From positions 23,079 through 30,196 of the forward strand of contig CARZYU010000003.1 of NCBI GenBank assembly GCA_949113215.1: DNA of 7,118 nucleotides. The letters are read 5' to 3'. Below are positions 5,095-7,118 of the stretch, piece by piece (position 1 is the stretch's first letter; each line of letters begins with the position of its first letter). The position numbers and the translations under genes were made by a program. The notes below the pieces were generated by a model that saw only the letters and a list, made by a program, of their open reading frames with translations, had not been told where the DNA came from and did no database searches. The DNA comes from an uncultured Bacilli bacterium. GTDB lineage: Bacteria; Bacillota_I; Bacilli_A; RF39; UBA660.

Positions 5095-7118
5095 ACCTAT
5101 TCATCGCAAAATCTTCAACTGCGTTAATTTTCTTTAATTCTCTGCTAATTGTTCGACCGTTCATTTGATTAACATTAGTAAGATTAATCGTCATATGTCT
5201 AGCAATTGATTGCCCCAATAAATCCATCTGCTGACTATCGGTCAGAGGTAAAATTCCCTCTTGCCCTCTTTCTCCACCTATTGCTTGAGTTAATGGAACT
5301 CCTCTTCCTGGTTGATTAATAATTCCACCTGTAGCAAGTCGTTGAAGCTTGGGATAAACAATTCCTCCCTTAGCAAATTTTCCTGAAGTGCTTGCTGAAA
5401 AAGTGATCCCTCCAGAACCAAAGCCAAAGAATGATTTGATACTTCCCCAAATTTCTCCTGCTTTGGTTCTTATAGAGTCGAACGCATCAAAGAATCCCCT
5501 AGTAAATTGATTCAAATTGGTTGAATATTTATTTTTATCAAGTCCATTTTTAATATCGTTTGGTAGATCCTTCATAAACGTTTCTCTACCTTTTGTCGAC
5601 ATGCCTGACATCGCTTTTTCCATTAAATCTCGAGCCTCTTCTGTTTTAAGGCTTCCGTCATTCATAGCTTCGACGACTGACTTTTTAAATTCGTCAAATT
5701 CATCGCTATTTTTTGCAACAGCCAATTTTTGTTCCCATGTTGCATCCTTCTGTTTTTTCTGTGATTCTGTTAGTTCATCAGTAGATTTCGTTAGATTTTC
5801 CTGAGCTCCCTTATTTTTGATATATGACTCATAGACTCTTCTTTGATTTGCATCTAAATCTTTATAATTTAAATTTTCATCCGCCATTTTTTGAAGCAAA
5901 CTATCAATGCTTATTCCTGTTTCTTCTTGAGCTGTTTGTAATTCAGCTTCTGCCTGTTCTGCCCGTTTTACTGCGTTAATGTAAAGTTCCTCTGCTTGTT
6001 GTAATTCTTCTGTTGCTAGTTTTAAATCTTTTTCAGATTGTTCCAAAGATTTTATAGAATCAGTAGCACTCAAAGCACTATCTCTAATGTCATCAAAAGT
6101 AGCATTTCCTATCCAACTAACAAGATCTTTAACTCCTGCAACAAGCATCATAATGCTTCCTATAGGTAGTTTAACAATTCCAACAACAAACTCAACAAGA
6201 CCGTTTAAAATTCGAGTAATACCCTGCTTAAAAAGCTCTGTGTCACCTGTAATCAATCCTAAGAACATTTCCACCGTTCCCGTGATGATATCAAATGATC
6301 CGTTTATGATTCCAACAAGCCCATCAAAATAGAGTTCCCATCCTTTAATAAACTCTGGACTAGCACCAATATTGGTTAAAACTTTTTTTACGTTCTGTTT
6401 TATTCCTGCTAACACATCATTCATTTTTTTCTTGATGCTATCCAAAGCTGAATCAAGCTTTGAAAGATCTAAGTTAAAATCTTCTTTTGGAAGACCTCCA
6501 CCATCATTTGTCTTTGTATTATCAGCCAAAATATTCATTTCATCGAAACCAGCCAATTGTTTTCTCATTTCTTTGGCATAACCAGCATTTTTCTTCATAC
6601 TTAGTTCATTTGCTCTCGACATAACATCAATTCCAAACCATGTTTGCAAGATTTGAGCTAGACCAACTGCGAGTTTATATACCAAATTCACTATTACGTT
6701 GATGATGGGTTCCAAAGCACTAGCAACAATTAATTGAATAGCCTCTAGTTTTTTTGCTAGTTCCTCATTATATTGCGTAAGAGTAGACATTGCTTGTCTA
6801 ATTGCCATATAGGCACTTCTTACACTAAAAATAGCTAAAGCCCATTTACCTACTTTAGCTATATTGCTTTTTATTGATTTCCCGATATTCCCAACACTCA
6901 TGTGAACTTTGTTTGACGCAACTTCTGTTTCCATCATTTTTTTCTTTACAAGTTCCTGATTTGTTGCATTTTCTGACATTTTTTGACTGATTTGATTAAG
7001 TGAACTCACTTGTCTCTGATACTTATCATTTAAAGAATCTGACTTGGATATTAAAGAATCATATTGTACTTGCAAATCATTTGCTTTAAAACTTTGCTTA
7101 GCATAATCTGGACTATCT
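5093..7118 (-). CDS. Phage tail tape measure protein, C-terminal part (start outside window)
   Basis: Tape measure proteins run through the tail tube, set its length and help DNA pass into the cell. The frame is open to the window edge: 14 codons precede the TTG at 7075, so that TTG is internal, and 674 residues are visible before the TAG stop. In visible numbering, residues 15-75 are charged and helical (coiled coil). Hydrophobic stretches, usual for this family, lie at about 89-110, 127-165, 265-290 and 302-337. The motif QLAGFDEMNIL (187-197) is a signature of many Bacillota tape measure proteins. A second charged coiled coil spans about 352-400. A glycine-rich stretch with repeated KGGI/TGGI motifs (about 565-605) leads to GERGQEGILPLTDSQQM (615-631) and a closing ISRELKKI...FAMNR, the typical end of this family. 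No peptidase or lysozyme domain is visible in this part. The Dit-position gene follows immediately. Confidence 0.93.
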   Translation of the reverse strand, partial: DSPDYAKQSFKANDLQVQYDSLISKSDSLNDKYQRQVSSLNQISQKMSENATNQELVKKKMMETEVASNKVHMSVGNIGKSIKSNIAKVGKWALAIFSVRSAYMAIRQAMSTLTQYNEELAKKLEAIQLIVASALEPIINVIVNLVYKLAVGLAQILQTWFGIDVMSRANELSMKKNAGYAKEMRKQLAGFDEMNILADNTKTNDGGGLPKEDFNLDLSKLDSALDSIKKKMNDVLAGIKQNVKKVLTNIGASPEFIKGWELYFDGLVGIINGSFDIITGTVEMFLGLITGDTELFKQGITRILNGLVEFVVGIVKLPIGSIMMLVAGVKDLVSWIGNATFDDIRDSALSATDSIKSLEQSEKDLKLATEELQQAEELYINAVKRAEQAEAELQTAQEETGISIDSLLQKMADENLNYKDLDANQRRVYESYIKNKGAQENLTKSTDELTESQKKQKDATWEQKLAVAKNSDEFDEFKKSVVEAMNDGSLKTEEARDLMEKAMSGMSTKGRETFMKDLPNDIKNGLDKNKYSTNLNQFTRGFFDAFDSIRTKAGEIWGSIKSFFGFGSGGITFSASTSGKFAKGGIVYPKLQRLATGGIINQPGRGVPLTQAIGGERGQEGILPLTDSQQMDLLGQSIARHMTINLTNVNQMNGRTISRELKKINAVEDFAMNR

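Noticed and set aside
5517..6581. Three plus-strand open frames opposite the tape measure gene (5517-5804, 6087-6332, 6372-6581)
   Set aside because: All are antisense shadows of a long continuous coding frame with clear family motifs and have no context of their own.
7073..7075. TTG at 7075 as the tape measure start
   Set aside because: The frame stays open through the window edge with plausible helical sequence (DSPDYAKQSFKANDL), so the TTG codes for an internal Leu.
1..7118. CRISPR array, IS element, tRNA, integrase/attachment site, diversity-generating retroelement or defence genes
   Set aside because: No regularly spaced repeats, transposase or reverse transcriptase frames, or template/variable repeat pairs were seen; essentially all sequence is accounted for by tightly packed tail genes.

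Overview
The window is one continuous stretch of a siphophage (long, flexible, non-contractile tail) structural module. All genes are on the minus strand, so they are transcribed from high to low coordinates. The base composition is AT-rich (about one third G+C by eye). Strong AGGAGG-type ribosome binding sites, GTG starts, and TGA/TAA/TAG used as stops with TGG for Trp all point to a phage or prophage of a low-GC Bacillota (Firmicutes) host using the standard bacterial code. Nothing here identifies the genus, or tells whether this is a free phage or an integrated prophage.

Layout in transcription order: (1) 7118-5093, the C-terminal 674 residues of a tape measure protein whose start lies outside the window; (2) 5083-4700, a 127-aa protein in the position of the distal tail (Dit) protein; (3) 4698-3118, a 526-aa baseplate hub / tail-tip protein with a coiled-coil neck and a C-terminal tip domain; (4) 3121-1622, a 499-aa minor structural protein resembling the DUF859 family of streptococcal siphophages; (5) 1621-1244 and (6) 1247-795, two small proteins that look like fibre or appendage tips sharing a related C-terminal module; (7) 776-426, a 116-aa beta-rich protein resembling the BppU N-terminal fold; (8) 429-1, the first 143 residues of a modular tail fibre running off the left edge.

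The genes are packed with almost no intergenic space. ATGA overlaps or near-abutting stop/start codons join most pairs, as expected for a translationally coupled late operon. No promoter, integrase, tRNA, IS element or CRISPR array is visible. Working order: the tape measure sets tail length and the Dit-like protein and hub close the tail tip. The DUF859-like protein and the small fibre proteins then decorate the tip and probably contact the host surface.

No new defence or mobile system is present. The points most worth a second look are three inverted repeats inside coding sequence, two of them terminator-like in the sense orientation of the operon. Others are the tandem small fibre proteins with different N-terminal modules on similar C-terminal modules, and the stand-alone BppU-like adaptor overlapping the fibre gene.
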